Shown: positions 1 through 6,477 of the stretch, piece by piece
How the letters are laid out: every line of letters begins with the position of its first letter
How positions within the stretch are numbered: the stretch's first letter is position 1
DNA from: Candidatus Equinaster intestinalis
Lineage (GTDB): Bacteria; Bacillota_A; Clostridia; Oscillospirales; Acutalibacteraceae
Assembly: GCA_018065375.1 (NCBI GenBank)
Contig: JAGHTJ010000181.1
Span: 1-9,218, forward strand
Reading direction: 5' to 3'
Length of the DNA: 9,218 nucleotides
The notes under the pieces: generated by a model
The model's database searches: none
What the model was told of the DNA's origin: nothing
What the model saw: the letters and a program-made list of their open reading frames with translations, nothing else
Position numbers and translations under genes: made by a program

Positions 1-1
1 G

Positions 2-400
2 ATTATAATGACGATACTTAATCCCTTTATTTTCGGAAGCGTAAGCTTTCTGCTTTCGGCATCGGCTACTGCCGGAATTTTGGTGCTTTATCCTTTTCTT
101 GCCGAAAAGTACGATTTCAAAAATAAGTATCTGTCGGCAGTATGGCGGGCGGTGCTTGTAAGCCTTTCGGCGGTTATCTGTACTGCACCTATTACACTTA
201 TTTTCTTCGGCACCGTAAATGCTACGGCGATAATTACAAGCGTGCTCGTATCCCTGCCGGTAACCCTGGCGCTTACGATAGGCGCAACGGCAACCCTTAT
301 TTCATTTATACCTGTTATCGGCGGCGTGGCGGCTTTCCCGCTTTTTATAACCGATATTCTCATTAAATATTTCAATTTCACGGTAAATCTTTTCGGATAG
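2..400 (+). CDS. comEC: ComEC/Rec2-like competence protein, C-terminal part (5' end outside window)
   Basis: The reading frame is open to the left edge (codons from base 2), so the ATG at 8 is probably internal and this is the last ~133 residues of a longer membrane protein. The residues NPFIFGSVSFLLSASATAGI match the ComEC/Rec2 signature around a membrane helix (SFxLSxxAtxGI). Three or four hydrophobic segments follow, separated by a short charged stretch (AEKYDFKNKY). ComEC forms the inner-membrane channel that brings single-stranded DNA into the cytoplasm during transformation. The protein ends just after its last membrane segment, so the metallo-beta-lactamase-like domain found at the end of many ComEC proteins is absent at the C-terminus. 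The next gene is holA, a common neighbour of comEC in Firmicutes. The family call is fairly secure; whether this organism is naturally competent is not shown. Confidence 0.75.
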   Translation: MIMTILNPFIFGSVSFLLSASATAGILVLYPFLAEKYDFKNKYLSAVWRAVLVSLSAVICTAPITLIFFGTVNATAIITSVLVSLPVTLALTIGATATLISFIPVIGGVAAFPLFITDILIKYFNFTVNLFG

Positions 401-411
401 GAGGAAGAAAA
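401..411 (+). promoter_or_regulatory. Ribosome binding site of holA
   Basis: A GGAGGA-type Shine-Dalgarno overlaps the comEC-like stop codon (TAG at 398-400) and lies about 7 bases before the ATG at 412. It fixes the holA start and suggests the two genes are read from one transcript. Confidence 0.7.
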
Positions 412-1470
412 ATGGCAGTGCTCGGCTACAGCGAGTTTAAAAATAAAATAAAGGGCGAAATCACGGCAAATGTCTATTTCATTTTCGGAAACGATGCCTA
501 TCTTAAAAAGCAATGTGTAAGTAAAATCATTGATAAAACGGTTGAGCGTGACGATATTTTCAACTTCCTCGAATTCGGCGAAAATGTAACAATGCGCGAG
601 CTTATGGAGGCGGCGGAGCAGTTTCCGTTAATGCGGGATAAAAAGTGTATTCTGCTTACCGATTACGATATAGAAAAAATCGATAAATCCACCCTCGATA
701 CACTCCTTTCCATAATAGAAAATCTGCCCGATACAACGGTTTTTGTTATTTGGTGCAATAATATAGAGTTTGAATACAAAAAATGCGATAAGGCAAAAAA
801 GATTGCCGCCGCGGTGGAAAAACGGGGCGGATTTGCAGCACAGATTGACCATCTTTCTCCCATAGAGCTTCGCAAAATGCTTATTGCCGGAGCTCAAAAG
901 CGAGGCAAAACCCTGCGGAATTCCGATGCCGATTATCTGATTGAAAACTGCTCGGAGGATATAAATATATTAAAAAATGAGCTCGAAAAGCTCTGCGGTT
1001 ATGCCGAAAATGAGATAACAAGGGAAATGATTGATAAGGTTACGGTGCGCTCGATTGAGGCATCGGTTTATGAGCTTTCAAAACGCATTTTCGCCCTTAA
1101 TACTTCGGCGGCTATGCAGCTTCTTGATGAGCTTTTCTACCTTAAAACCGAGCCGATTATTATTCTTCATAATATTTTTACGGCATTTATTGATACCTAT
1201 AGGGTTTATACCGGTGATATGTCGGGTAAAACCCTTTCGGTAATTGCTTCGGATTTCGGCTACGGAAAACGTGAGTTCGTTCTTTCGAAAATGAAGGGCA
1301 ATGCCGCAAAAATGACCGATAAAAAGTTCAGCCTCTGCTTTGAGGAGATTATAAATGCGGATATAAACCTCAAAAGCTTTTCGAGCAGTCAGCGAACCGT
1401 TATTGAGGAGCTCACAGTTCGCCTGATTTACATTTTATCAAAGGGTGAGAAGATTGATAAGGCTGAATAA
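412..1470 (+). CDS. holA: DNA polymerase III subunit delta (clamp loader)
   Basis: At 352 residues this is the usual length of HolA. The N-terminal half looks like the delta-subunit AAA+-type fold without a Walker A ATP site. The first strand and loop are VYFIFGNDAYLKKQ (about residues 21-34), which fits the family pattern yxxyGxdxyLxxe. A stretch DTTVFVIWCNN (about 106-116) matches the later core strand. Helical domains II and III follow, including IELRKML and the C-terminal clamp-loader collar region. The delta subunit opens the beta sliding clamp so that the loader can place it on primed DNA. The start is set by the GGAGG site at 400-404. The 3' end overlaps the next gene by 17-26 bases, depending on that gene's start. 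This is a housekeeping gene with no sign of damage. Confidence 0.93.
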   Translation: MAVLGYSEFKNKIKGEITANVYFIFGNDAYLKKQCVSKIIDKTVERDDIFNFLEFGENVTMRELMEAAEQFPLMRDKKCILLTDYDIEKIDKSTLDTLLSIIENLPDTTVFVIWCNNIEFEYKKCDKAKKIAAAVEKRGGFAAQIDHLSPIELRKMLIAGAQKRGKTLRNSDADYLIENCSEDINILKNELEKLCGYAENEITREMIDKVTVRSIEASVYELSKRIFALNTSAAMQLLDELFYLKTEPIIILHNIFTAFIDTYRVYTGDMSGKTLSVIASDFGYGKREFVLSKMKGNAAKMTDKKFSLCFEEIINADINLKSFSSSQRTVIEELTVRLIYILSKGEKIDKAE

Positions 1471-2044
1471 AACCGTAATCGTAGAGGGAAAATACGATAA
1501 AATTCGCCTGCAAAATATCATTGATGCCCCGATTATTGAAACCGGCGGTTTTCGGATTTTTAAAGACAATGAAAAACGCAAATTTATACGTATGCTTGCC
1601 GAAAAAACGGGCATTATCGTCCTTACGGACAGCGATAGCGCAGGCGCTCTTATCAGAAATCATATAAAAAATATTGCACCCGAAGGCGAAGTAATTTGCG
1701 TGTATCTGCCGAAAATCGAGGGCAAGGAAAAGCGCAAGGCAAAGGGCGGCAAGGAAGGTATAGTAGGCGTTGAGGGTACGCCCGATGATGTGATAATCGG
1801 AGCGCTCGAGAGATTTACCGTAGAAAAGGAAAGCAGGAAAGAGAAAATTACCAAAACCGATTTTTTCAATCTCGGTCTTTCGGGCAATGCGCAAAGCAGG
1901 GCTTTAAGAGAAAACCTCTGTAAAGCGCTCGAGTTGCCGAGTTTATCGGCGTCCGCACTTTTGGAAACGGTGAATTTTTTATACAGCCGCGAAGAATTTT
2001 TATTGGAGGCTCAAAAATGGCAAGAAGCGAAAACCAAAAACTGA
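1454..2044 (+). CDS. rnmV: Ribonuclease M5-like Toprim protein (DUF4093-type C-terminus)
   Basis: An N-terminal Toprim domain is clear: IVEGKYDK carries the catalytic glutamate and LTDSDSAG carries the DxD metal site (E11, D59 and D61 if TTG 1454 is residue 1). Between them, ETGGFRIF matches the RNase M5 T/G-rich turn. The C-terminal ~80 residues, from TKTDFFNLGLSGNAQSRALR onward, fit the DUF4093 domain of RnmV (TKxDLxxLGLSG...LR). RNase M5 matures 5S rRNA precursors in low-GC Gram-positives. I chose TTG 1454 because GGTGA (1444-1448) sits 5 bases upstream and the protein then begins at the Toprim strand; GTG 1445 is in frame but has no spaced ribosome binding site. The gene overlaps holA and the next gene at both ends, implying coupled translation. 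The substrate is inferred from the family. Confidence 0.82.
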   Translation: MIRLNKTVIVEGKYDKIRLQNIIDAPIIETGGFRIFKDNEKRKFIRMLAEKTGIIVLTDSDSAGALIRNHIKNIAPEGEVICVYLPKIEGKEKRKAKGGKEGIVGVEGTPDDVIIGALERFTVEKESRKEKITKTDFFNLGLSGNAQSRALRENLCKALELPSLSASALLETVNFLYSREEFLLEAQKWQEAKTKN

Positions 2045-3018
2045 AGCTTTTGAGATTGGTGGAAATTTTAAATCTTTATACAGATGAAGACCATACCCTT
2101 ACCGCCGATGAGCTCTGCTCAAAGCTTGCGGATTATGATATTTCTGCCGAAAGAAAGGCAATTTACGGCGATATTGAAGCCCTCAATTCGATGGGCTATG
2201 ATATACTTAATTCCCGAAGCGGCAAACGCGGATATTTTATGGCGTCCCGCAAATTTGAGATGCCCGAAATTTATCTTCTCTGCGATGCGGTGCGCTCGGC
2301 GGATTTTATCACCCCGAAAAAAACGCGTGAGCTCTGCTCGAAGCTCGATGATATGATAAGCGTTTATCAGAAAAAAGAGAGGGATAAGGGCATTTATATT
2401 GACGGTGTTCGCAAGTGCAAAAACGAAGAAATTTACTACAATATAGATGTAATAAATCAGGCTATAATTTCGGGCAAAAAGATTACCTTTAAGTATTGCA
2501 ATCATATTTTAGAGGAGGGCAAAAAGATAGTAATACGCGAAAAGGCGATGAAAATAAGCCCCTATGCAATGCTTTGGGAAAACGACCATTACTACCTTGT
2601 GGGCAATAACGAAAAATACGATAATCTTATACATCTGCGGCTTGACCGTATGAAAAAGGTTGAAAAAACCGATGAGAATTACCGCCATTTCAGGCAGGTA
2701 AGCCGTTATACAGATGCATTCGATATAGTGGACTATACCGCCAAGGCGTTTAATATGTTCGGCGGCGAGCTTCGCAGAATAGAGCTTAAATGCAAAAAGG
2801 AAAAGCTTGAGCAGATTATTGACAGATTTTCCGATAATATAATGATTTACGGCGTTACCGAGGAAACCTTTAATTTTTCCACCGAGGCAATGCTGTCGGA
2901 CGGTCTTATCGGTTGGATATTGCAGTTCGGCGGAGATGTTGAGGCGATAAACCCGCCCGAATTGGTAGAAGAAATTAAAATAAAACTTAAATCACTTACG
3001 GAGCTGTACGGAAAATGA
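2017..3018 (+). CDS. WYL-domain transcriptional regulator (YafY-type)
   Basis: The 333-residue protein starts with a winged-helix DNA-binding region (about 8-75: LTADELCSKL...ISAERKAIYGDIEALNSMGY), typical of the HTH_11/DeoR-like domain of WYL regulators. The middle and C-terminal parts carry the WYL domain (about 145-215), with FKYCNH, SPYAMLWENDHYYLVG and LIHLRLDRM. The naming motif reads YYL (192-194) instead of WYL, a common variation. A WCX-like C-terminal extension ends the protein. Such proteins sense nucleotides or nucleic-acid ligands and control varied targets; the target here is unknown. ATG 2017 has GGAGG at 2005-2009, inside the end of the RNase M5-like gene, which it overlaps by 28 bases. 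The next gene starts in an ATGA overlap, so all are probably co-translated. Confidence 0.88.
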   Translation: MARSENQKLKLLRLVEILNLYTDEDHTLTADELCSKLADYDISAERKAIYGDIEALNSMGYDILNSRSGKRGYFMASRKFEMPEIYLLCDAVRSADFITPKKTRELCSKLDDMISVYQKKERDKGIYIDGVRKCKNEEIYYNIDVINQAIISGKKITFKYCNHILEEGKKIVIREKAMKISPYAMLWENDHYYLVGNNEKYDNLIHLRLDRMKKVEKTDENYRHFRQVSRYTDAFDIVDYTAKAFNMFGGELRRIELKCKKEKLEQIIDRFSDNIMIYGVTEETFNFSTEAMLSDGLIGWILQFGGDVEAINPPELVEEIKIKLKSLTELYGK

Positions 3019-3332
3019 GATTATTCGGTAAAAAGGCCACCGATAACGAAATGTTGAAAATTTTCGATGGCAGAACGGTGAAATATATCACCAAAAGGGT
3101 TGAAAAAAACGGTGAAATAAACCACGATATAGTGGGGAAGGGCGGCAGGATAGTTTTTCTTGATGGTGAAATACGGATTTTGCTTGATACAAAAGATGTT
3201 TTTCGCGGCGAGATTAAATCTACGGTTTGCAATATGCTGCTTAGTGGTGACGGTGCTACCGTAAAGGGCAAAAACTTAATAACGGGGGAAGAAGAACTTT
3301 ATACGGTTTACTTTTCATATTACAGAAAATGA
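3015..3332 (+). CDS. Conserved-looking small protein of unknown function
   Basis: I do not recognise this 105-residue protein. It has no signal peptide, membrane segment or cysteine motif. The composition is charged and strand-rich, with alternating hydrophobic runs (RIVFLDGEIRILLD, LYTVYFSYYRK), which suggests a small beta-rich cytoplasmic domain. Its ATG (3015-3017) overlaps the WYL regulator stop as ATGA, a typical coupling arrangement, so it is probably a real gene made together with the regulator. The stop codon (3330-3332) touches the left arm of the following hairpin, making it the last gene of the comEC-holA run. A partner role with the WYL regulator or the RNase M5-like protein is only a guess from position. 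Confidence 0.72.
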   Translation: MRLFGKKATDNEMLKIFDGRTVKYITKRVEKNGEINHDIVGKGGRIVFLDGEIRILLDTKDVFRGEIKSTVCNMLLSGDGATVKGKNLITGEEELYTVYFSYYRK

Positions 3333-3356
3333 GCGTTTGGTATTTTACCAAACGCT
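3332..3356 (+). terminator. Hairpin terminator after the holA-WYL gene run
   Basis: A perfect 11-bp inverted repeat (AGCGTTTGGTA / TACCAAACGCT) with a TTT loop starts at the last base of the upstream stop codon. The following bases are TAAAAATTTT rather than a clean T-run, so termination may be incomplete. It separates the housekeeping run from the tail-fibre-like unit. Confidence 0.7.
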
Positions 3357-3375
3357 TAAAAATTTTCAAAAAATA

Positions 3376-3404
3376 TTGACAAATCCGAATTTGAAATATA
3401 GAAT
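3376..3404 (+). promoter_or_regulatory. Sigma-A-type promoter of the tail-fibre-like unit
   Basis: TTGACA (3376-3381) is a perfect -35 box. After exactly 17 bases comes TAGAAT (3399-3404), one mismatch from the -10 consensus. It is the strongest + strand promoter I see in the window and predicts a transcript start near 3410-3412. Confidence 0.8.
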
Positions 3405-3411
3405 AAGCATT

Positions 3412-3435
3412 GCAATTACTAAATTCAGTAATTGC
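3412..3435 (+). other. Hairpin at the predicted 5' end of the tail-fibre-like mRNA
   Basis: A 9-bp perfect inverted repeat, GCAATTACT (3412-3420) and AGTAATTGC (3427-3435), has a 6-base loop and begins at the predicted transcription start. It could be a 5'-terminal mRNA-stabilising stem, or a dyad operator just downstream of the promoter. The sequence alone does not decide between these. Confidence 0.5.
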
Positions 3436-3455
3436 TTGTGGGCTGTAAATCATTT

Positions 3456-3462
3456 AAGGAGG
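3456..3462 (+). promoter_or_regulatory. Ribosome binding site selecting ATG 3468
   Basis: AAGGAGG with a 5-base spacer to ATG 3468 is near-perfect. It rules in this start over the in-frame TTG at 3432, which lies inside the 5' hairpin. Confidence 0.85.
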
Positions 3463-3467
3463 TAAAA

Positions 3468-4751
3468 ATGTCAATCAGAACCATAAGATACGATATGGAC
3501 GAAGAGGGCAATGTCCTCGATAATACAGTCGTTTCGGGAGTTCAGTATGAAGAAAACGCCACGGCGGTTGAGTACACGGTCAGCGATGAGGTTGCAGAGA
3601 AAATTCTCACCGATTTCGATGCCGATAGTCTCGTGTTCAGAATTGATTTTGATACCGATGCTTTCGGATATGACCCCTCGATAAATCTCGAAAGGGATAA
3701 TGAAAAGATTGTGCGGGCTATTCCGAAAAGTGCGGCAAAAAGCAGGGAATGCCGTGTAAACCTCGTAATTTCGGTTGAAAAGGACGGCGAAATCATAGCG
3801 GTTATCAATTCTCCGCAGAGCAGAATATGTTTTTCACCCGTAATTCGCACCGAAGGCCAAAATAACGAGGATATTCAAAACGACATTTCTTCGCTAATGG
3901 CGGGAATCGAAATTATTCGAGGCGAAATAAACACCAAAAAAGCCGAGGTTTTGCAAATTGCTCAAAATGTTTCAAACGATAAGGCTTCTGTGCAGACAAT
4001 ACTCGGCAATATGGATAGTAAGGTAAGGAGCGCTCAATCCGCGCTGAATTCAGTAAACGCAAGGATTACTGTTGCGCAGGGTGTTCTCGATTCAATAACC
4101 GAGCAGAACATCGAGGCTCAAGACACACTCGATTCAATCGAAACCGAAAAAACTGCCATTCAAAGCGCTCTTGCCGTTTTTGATGCGCAGAATAGCATTG
4201 CTCGCAACGCATTAAACGAGCTGACTTTGCGAAACAGCGCGATTCAGGATACTTTGGACGAGGTAGAAGCGGATATGGAAACCATTGAGGAGCTGCTTTC
4301 TTCGGCTGCTGCGCAAAATACCGCGGTGCAGGAAGCCCTTGCTTCTGTTACGGCGCAGAATACCGCCGCACAAAATACCCTGAATAGCTTCACCGCTCAA
4401 AATACTGCGGCACAGAGTACCCTTTCTTCTCTTACTGCTCAAAATACTGCGGCACAAACTACACTTTCTTCTCTTACTGCTCAAAATACTGCGGCAGAAA
4501 GTACACTTTCTGCAATATCTGCTCAAAAGGCCGAAATCAATCAGATAAAAAGCGATTGCAATACGATAAAAACGCAGGTGTCCGGCTATGCTCAAACCGC
4601 GCAGAGTTACTACAATCAAATAGTAAGTATTACTTTGCCGGAGGCTGTTTTGCCTACGGTTACCGCGTCTGATAACGGTAAATTTTTAAGGGTAGTAAGC
4701 GGAAGCTGGCAGGCGGTAACTATTCCTGACGGCGGCGGGGTGGAATTCTGA
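3468..4751 (+). CDS. Phage tail-fibre/baseplate-like protein with long 14-residue-repeat coiled coil
   Basis: The 427-residue protein has three parts. Residues 1 to ~130 form a strand-rich head (EYTVSDEVAEKIL, SLVFRIDFDTDAFGYDP) resembling the BppU-type N-terminal domain of phage tail attachment proteins; I call this by feel, not by a profile. Residues 156-365 hold fifteen consecutive 14-residue units in unbroken register, ending in near-identical copies of AQNTAAQSTLSSLT. Hydrophobic or small residues at unit positions 6, 10 and 13 plus Asn at position 3 give a heptad a/d pattern, so a fibrous, probably trimeric coiled coil is likely. The last ~35 residues (TVTASDNGKFLRVVSGSWQAV) match the short SDNGKxLxVxxGxW module of phage fibre proteins. 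There is no signal peptide or membrane segment. It is the first gene of a two-gene unit. A surface or tail-fibre role is inferred; no head, sheath or baseplate genes flank it. Confidence 0.75.
   Translation: MSIRTIRYDMDEEGNVLDNTVVSGVQYEENATAVEYTVSDEVAEKILTDFDADSLVFRIDFDTDAFGYDPSINLERDNEKIVRAIPKSAAKSRECRVNLVISVEKDGEIIAVINSPQSRICFSPVIRTEGQNNEDIQNDISSLMAGIEIIRGEINTKKAEVLQIAQNVSNDKASVQTILGNMDSKVRSAQSALNSVNARITVAQGVLDSITEQNIEAQDTLDSIETEKTAIQSALAVFDAQNSIARNALNELTLRNSAIQDTLDEVEADMETIEELLSSAAAQNTAVQEALASVTAQNTAAQNTLNSFTAQNTAAQSTLSSLTAQNTAAQTTLSSLTAQNTAAESTLSAISAQKAEINQIKSDCNTIKTQVSGYAQTAQSYYNQIVSITLPEAVLPTVTASDNGKFLRVVSGSWQAVTIPDGGGVEF
3933..4562 (+). repeat. 42-bp coding tandem repeat (15 units, last ones nearly identical)
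   Basis: Inside the fibre-like gene a 42-bp period runs from 3933 to 4562 without a register break. Upstream units are degenerate at the DNA level. Units starting at 4311, 4353, 4395, 4437 and 4479 share GC(T/G)CA(A/G)AATAC near their starts, and those at 4395 and 4437 differ by only 3 of 42 bases. The unit at 4521 begins alike and then diverges. The pattern suggests recent copying near the 3' end of an older array. Confidence 0.9.
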
Positions 4752-6154
4752 TGAGTGAGTATATTGTAAACGGCACGGCGCTCGAAAATATCGCCGATGC
4801 CATAAGAACCAAAACCGGAACAACCGCCGGAATACGGCTTAACGATATGCCCGATGCGATTATGGGCATTGAAAGTCCGCCCGAAAACGAAACCTATCTT
4901 GCCGAAACCGTCTGCAATAAAACGGCATTGCTCGATTATGCGGTTTTGGGAGAGAGAATTCAGGAAATTACCGTAAAGCTCGACCACGAGCCCGATGAAG
5001 ATACCATGGCGCAGGTAAGCGTTACGGTGGGCAATTTGTTTAATCCGCAGGTTATAAATTCTTATTTGCAAAACGGTGAATTTGTTTTCACACAGGAAAC
5101 CGAAATAAATTTCACCTTGCCGCAGGGCAAATATTATATCGGATTTGAGGCAGATGCGGAGGAAACCTACCCGATTACCGTAAATTATTCAACCGGACTT
5201 AAAAGGCAGATTTCAAGAAGCTTTTCGGTAAGCGGTTATCAAGAGCTCGGTTGCGTTACAAACGGTCTTTCGATAAAGAGCATAACCTTTCAGGCGGGTA
5301 AGTATAAGAATATCTGCATTTTTGCGGGGGATACCGTGCGGGAATATGAAGCATACCGCACGCCCTATGTTTTCACCGATTATGATGAGTATGAGTATAA
5401 CAGTCCCTCTCCGCTTTTTATAAGCGACTGGGAAATGACCCTTGACGATACAAGTATTCTCATCGAAACCAGCGAGAGAATGTATGTAAAATACTATGCT
5501 TATCGCGATAAAAAGGCATACGATGTCGCCTGCGATACCACCGATACGGTATATCGCCATCAGTTTTGGGATATTTTTCAAGAGTGCGGAAACAGAACGA
5601 ACTACGGCAGTGCATTTTCAACCTTTTGGAACAGCGAAACCTTCCGCCCTTTCTACGATATTGAGCCGGTTTCGGCAAACTATATGTTTTTGCGGGCGTC
5701 GATAAGGGATTTCAGTCAGCTTGATGCCGATGGGGTGTATATTGATTTTTACAACTGTACCGATTGCGAGGGAATTTTCACCCGCTCGGAATTTGTAGAA
5801 CTTCCGATACTCGATTTTTCCAATGCGGTAAACCTTTATTACACATTTTCTGCGGCTTCAAGCCTGCAAAAAATACAGAAAATGATACTAAATGAAAACA
5901 CCCTTTTTAAGGATACCTTTAATGCCTGCAGCAGTTTGCGGGAAATCACGATTGAGGGCACAATAGGACAGAACGGCTTTAATGTTTCGTGGAGTAAAAA
6001 TCTCACTAAAAACAGCCTGCTTTCCATTTTGAATGCCCTTAAAGATTCTCCGGATATAACCTCTCCCACCTGTACGCTGGGAGCTACCAACCTTGCGAAG
6101 CTCACCCAGGCGGAAAAGAATATTGCAATAAATAAGGGCTGGACATTGGCGTAA
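4751..6154 (+). CDS. Phage tail-like protein with BspA/LRR-type C-terminus
   Basis: The 467-residue protein opens with YIVNGTALENIADAIRTKTG and LNDMPDAIMGI (residues 4-40), a short N-terminal module common in tail proteins of Clostridia phages. A long strand-rich middle region (about 45-330) has carbohydrate-module-like spacing of aromatic residues but no motif I can name. Residues ~335-420 look like irregular BspA-type leucine-rich repeats (FVELPILDFSNAVNLYYTF, FNACSSLREITI). The ending, LTKNSLLSILNAL...LGATNLAKLTQAEKNIAINKGW, is a recurrent C-terminal cap in such tail proteins. The start ATG overlaps the previous stop as TGATG, with a weak GGGGTGG site, so translation is probably coupled and the two proteins made together. 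It may be the receptor- or glycan-binding partner of the fibre; that is inference. It lacks a secretion signal. Confidence 0.75.
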   Translation: MSEYIVNGTALENIADAIRTKTGTTAGIRLNDMPDAIMGIESPPENETYLAETVCNKTALLDYAVLGERIQEITVKLDHEPDEDTMAQVSVTVGNLFNPQVINSYLQNGEFVFTQETEINFTLPQGKYYIGFEADAEETYPITVNYSTGLKRQISRSFSVSGYQELGCVTNGLSIKSITFQAGKYKNICIFAGDTVREYEAYRTPYVFTDYDEYEYNSPSPLFISDWEMTLDDTSILIETSERMYVKYYAYRDKKAYDVACDTTDTVYRHQFWDIFQECGNRTNYGSAFSTFWNSETFRPFYDIEPVSANYMFLRASIRDFSQLDADGVYIDFYNCTDCEGIFTRSEFVELPILDFSNAVNLYYTFSAASSLQKIQKMILNENTLFKDTFNACSSLREITIEGTIGQNGFNVSWSKNLTKNSLLSILNALKDSPDITSPTCTLGATNLAKLTQAEKNIAINKGWTLA

Positions 6155-6157
6155 AAT

Positions 6158-6196
6158 AAAACACGTGCGAATTTATATGAAACTCGCACGTGTTTT
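6158..6196. terminator. Bidirectional intrinsic terminator between convergent genes
   Basis: A 13-bp perfect inverted repeat (AAAACACGTGCGA 6158-6170, TCGCACGTGTTTT 6184-6196) has a 13-base loop. On + it is followed by a T-run (6193-6198); on - by TTTTATTTT. It lies between the + strand stop at 6154 and the - strand stop at 6200, so it can end transcription from both sides. Confidence 0.9.
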
Positions 6197-6199
6197 TTC

Positions 6200-6466
6200 T
6201 TATTTTAAAAATTTTGAATAACCGTTACCATACTGTATTGAGCGCGAAACGCGGGAGAGGGTAGCCGAGGAAATATTTGTTTTGGCGATTACCTCGCTGT
6301 ATGTCATACCCCGAATGAGCAAATCTGCGGCATCAATGCGGTCCGCCATTTTTTCAACCTCTTTTTTGGTGCAGAGGTCTTCAAAAAGCGCGGCGCAGTC
6401 CTCCTTGGTTTTCAGCTTTAAAATGACCTCATACAAACGGTCGATTTTTTCCTGCTTTTTTTCCAT
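6200..6466 (-). CDS. yerC: YerC/YecD-family TrpR-like DNA-binding protein
   Basis: At 88 residues this has the length of the YerC/YecD family within the Trp repressor superfamily. The family markers are FEDLCTKKEVEKMADRIDAA (about 28-47) and the helix-turn-helix MTYSEVIAKTNISSATLSRV (about 54-73), followed by the YGNGY tail. Such proteins bind DNA as dimers, and their ligand is generally not known to be tryptophan. AGAGGTG (6472-6479 on -) lies 5 bases upstream of the ATG and overlaps the stop of the ABC ATPase gene, so the regulator is the last gene of the amino acid importer operon. That position makes it a candidate for controlling the operon, perhaps through the dyads at 8895-8995; nothing in the sequence proves this. 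Confidence 0.88.
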   Translation of the reverse strand: MEKKQEKIDRLYEVILKLKTKEDCAALFEDLCTKKEVEKMADRIDAADLLIRGMTYSEVIAKTNISSATLSRVSRSIQYGNGYSKFLK

Positions 6467-6477
6467 TTTTTACACCT

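Noticed and set aside
88..513. Antisense frame over the ComEC-like and holA genes
   Set aside because: It overlaps two well-recognised + strand genes and encodes nothing recognisable.
3432..3467. Upstream in-frame TTG start for the fibre-like protein
   Set aside because: It lies inside the 5' hairpin with no ribosome binding site, whereas ATG 3468 has AAGGAGG at ideal spacing.
3933..4562. Regular 42-bp repeats that could suggest a CRISPR array or minisatellite
   Set aside because: The repeats are contiguous, without spacers, in phase with one long reading frame and encode a coherent coiled coil.
4212..4619. Open frame of 135 codons on the - strand within the fibre-like gene
   Set aside because: It is a by-product of the coding repeats on the other strand; its Cys/Arg-rich repeats mirror the 42-bp units and it has no ribosome binding site that I can see.
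3332..6200. Integrated prophage boundaries or attachment sites around the fibre-like unit
   Set aside because: No integrase, tRNA target or matching direct repeats flank the unit; the two flanking hairpins have different sequences.
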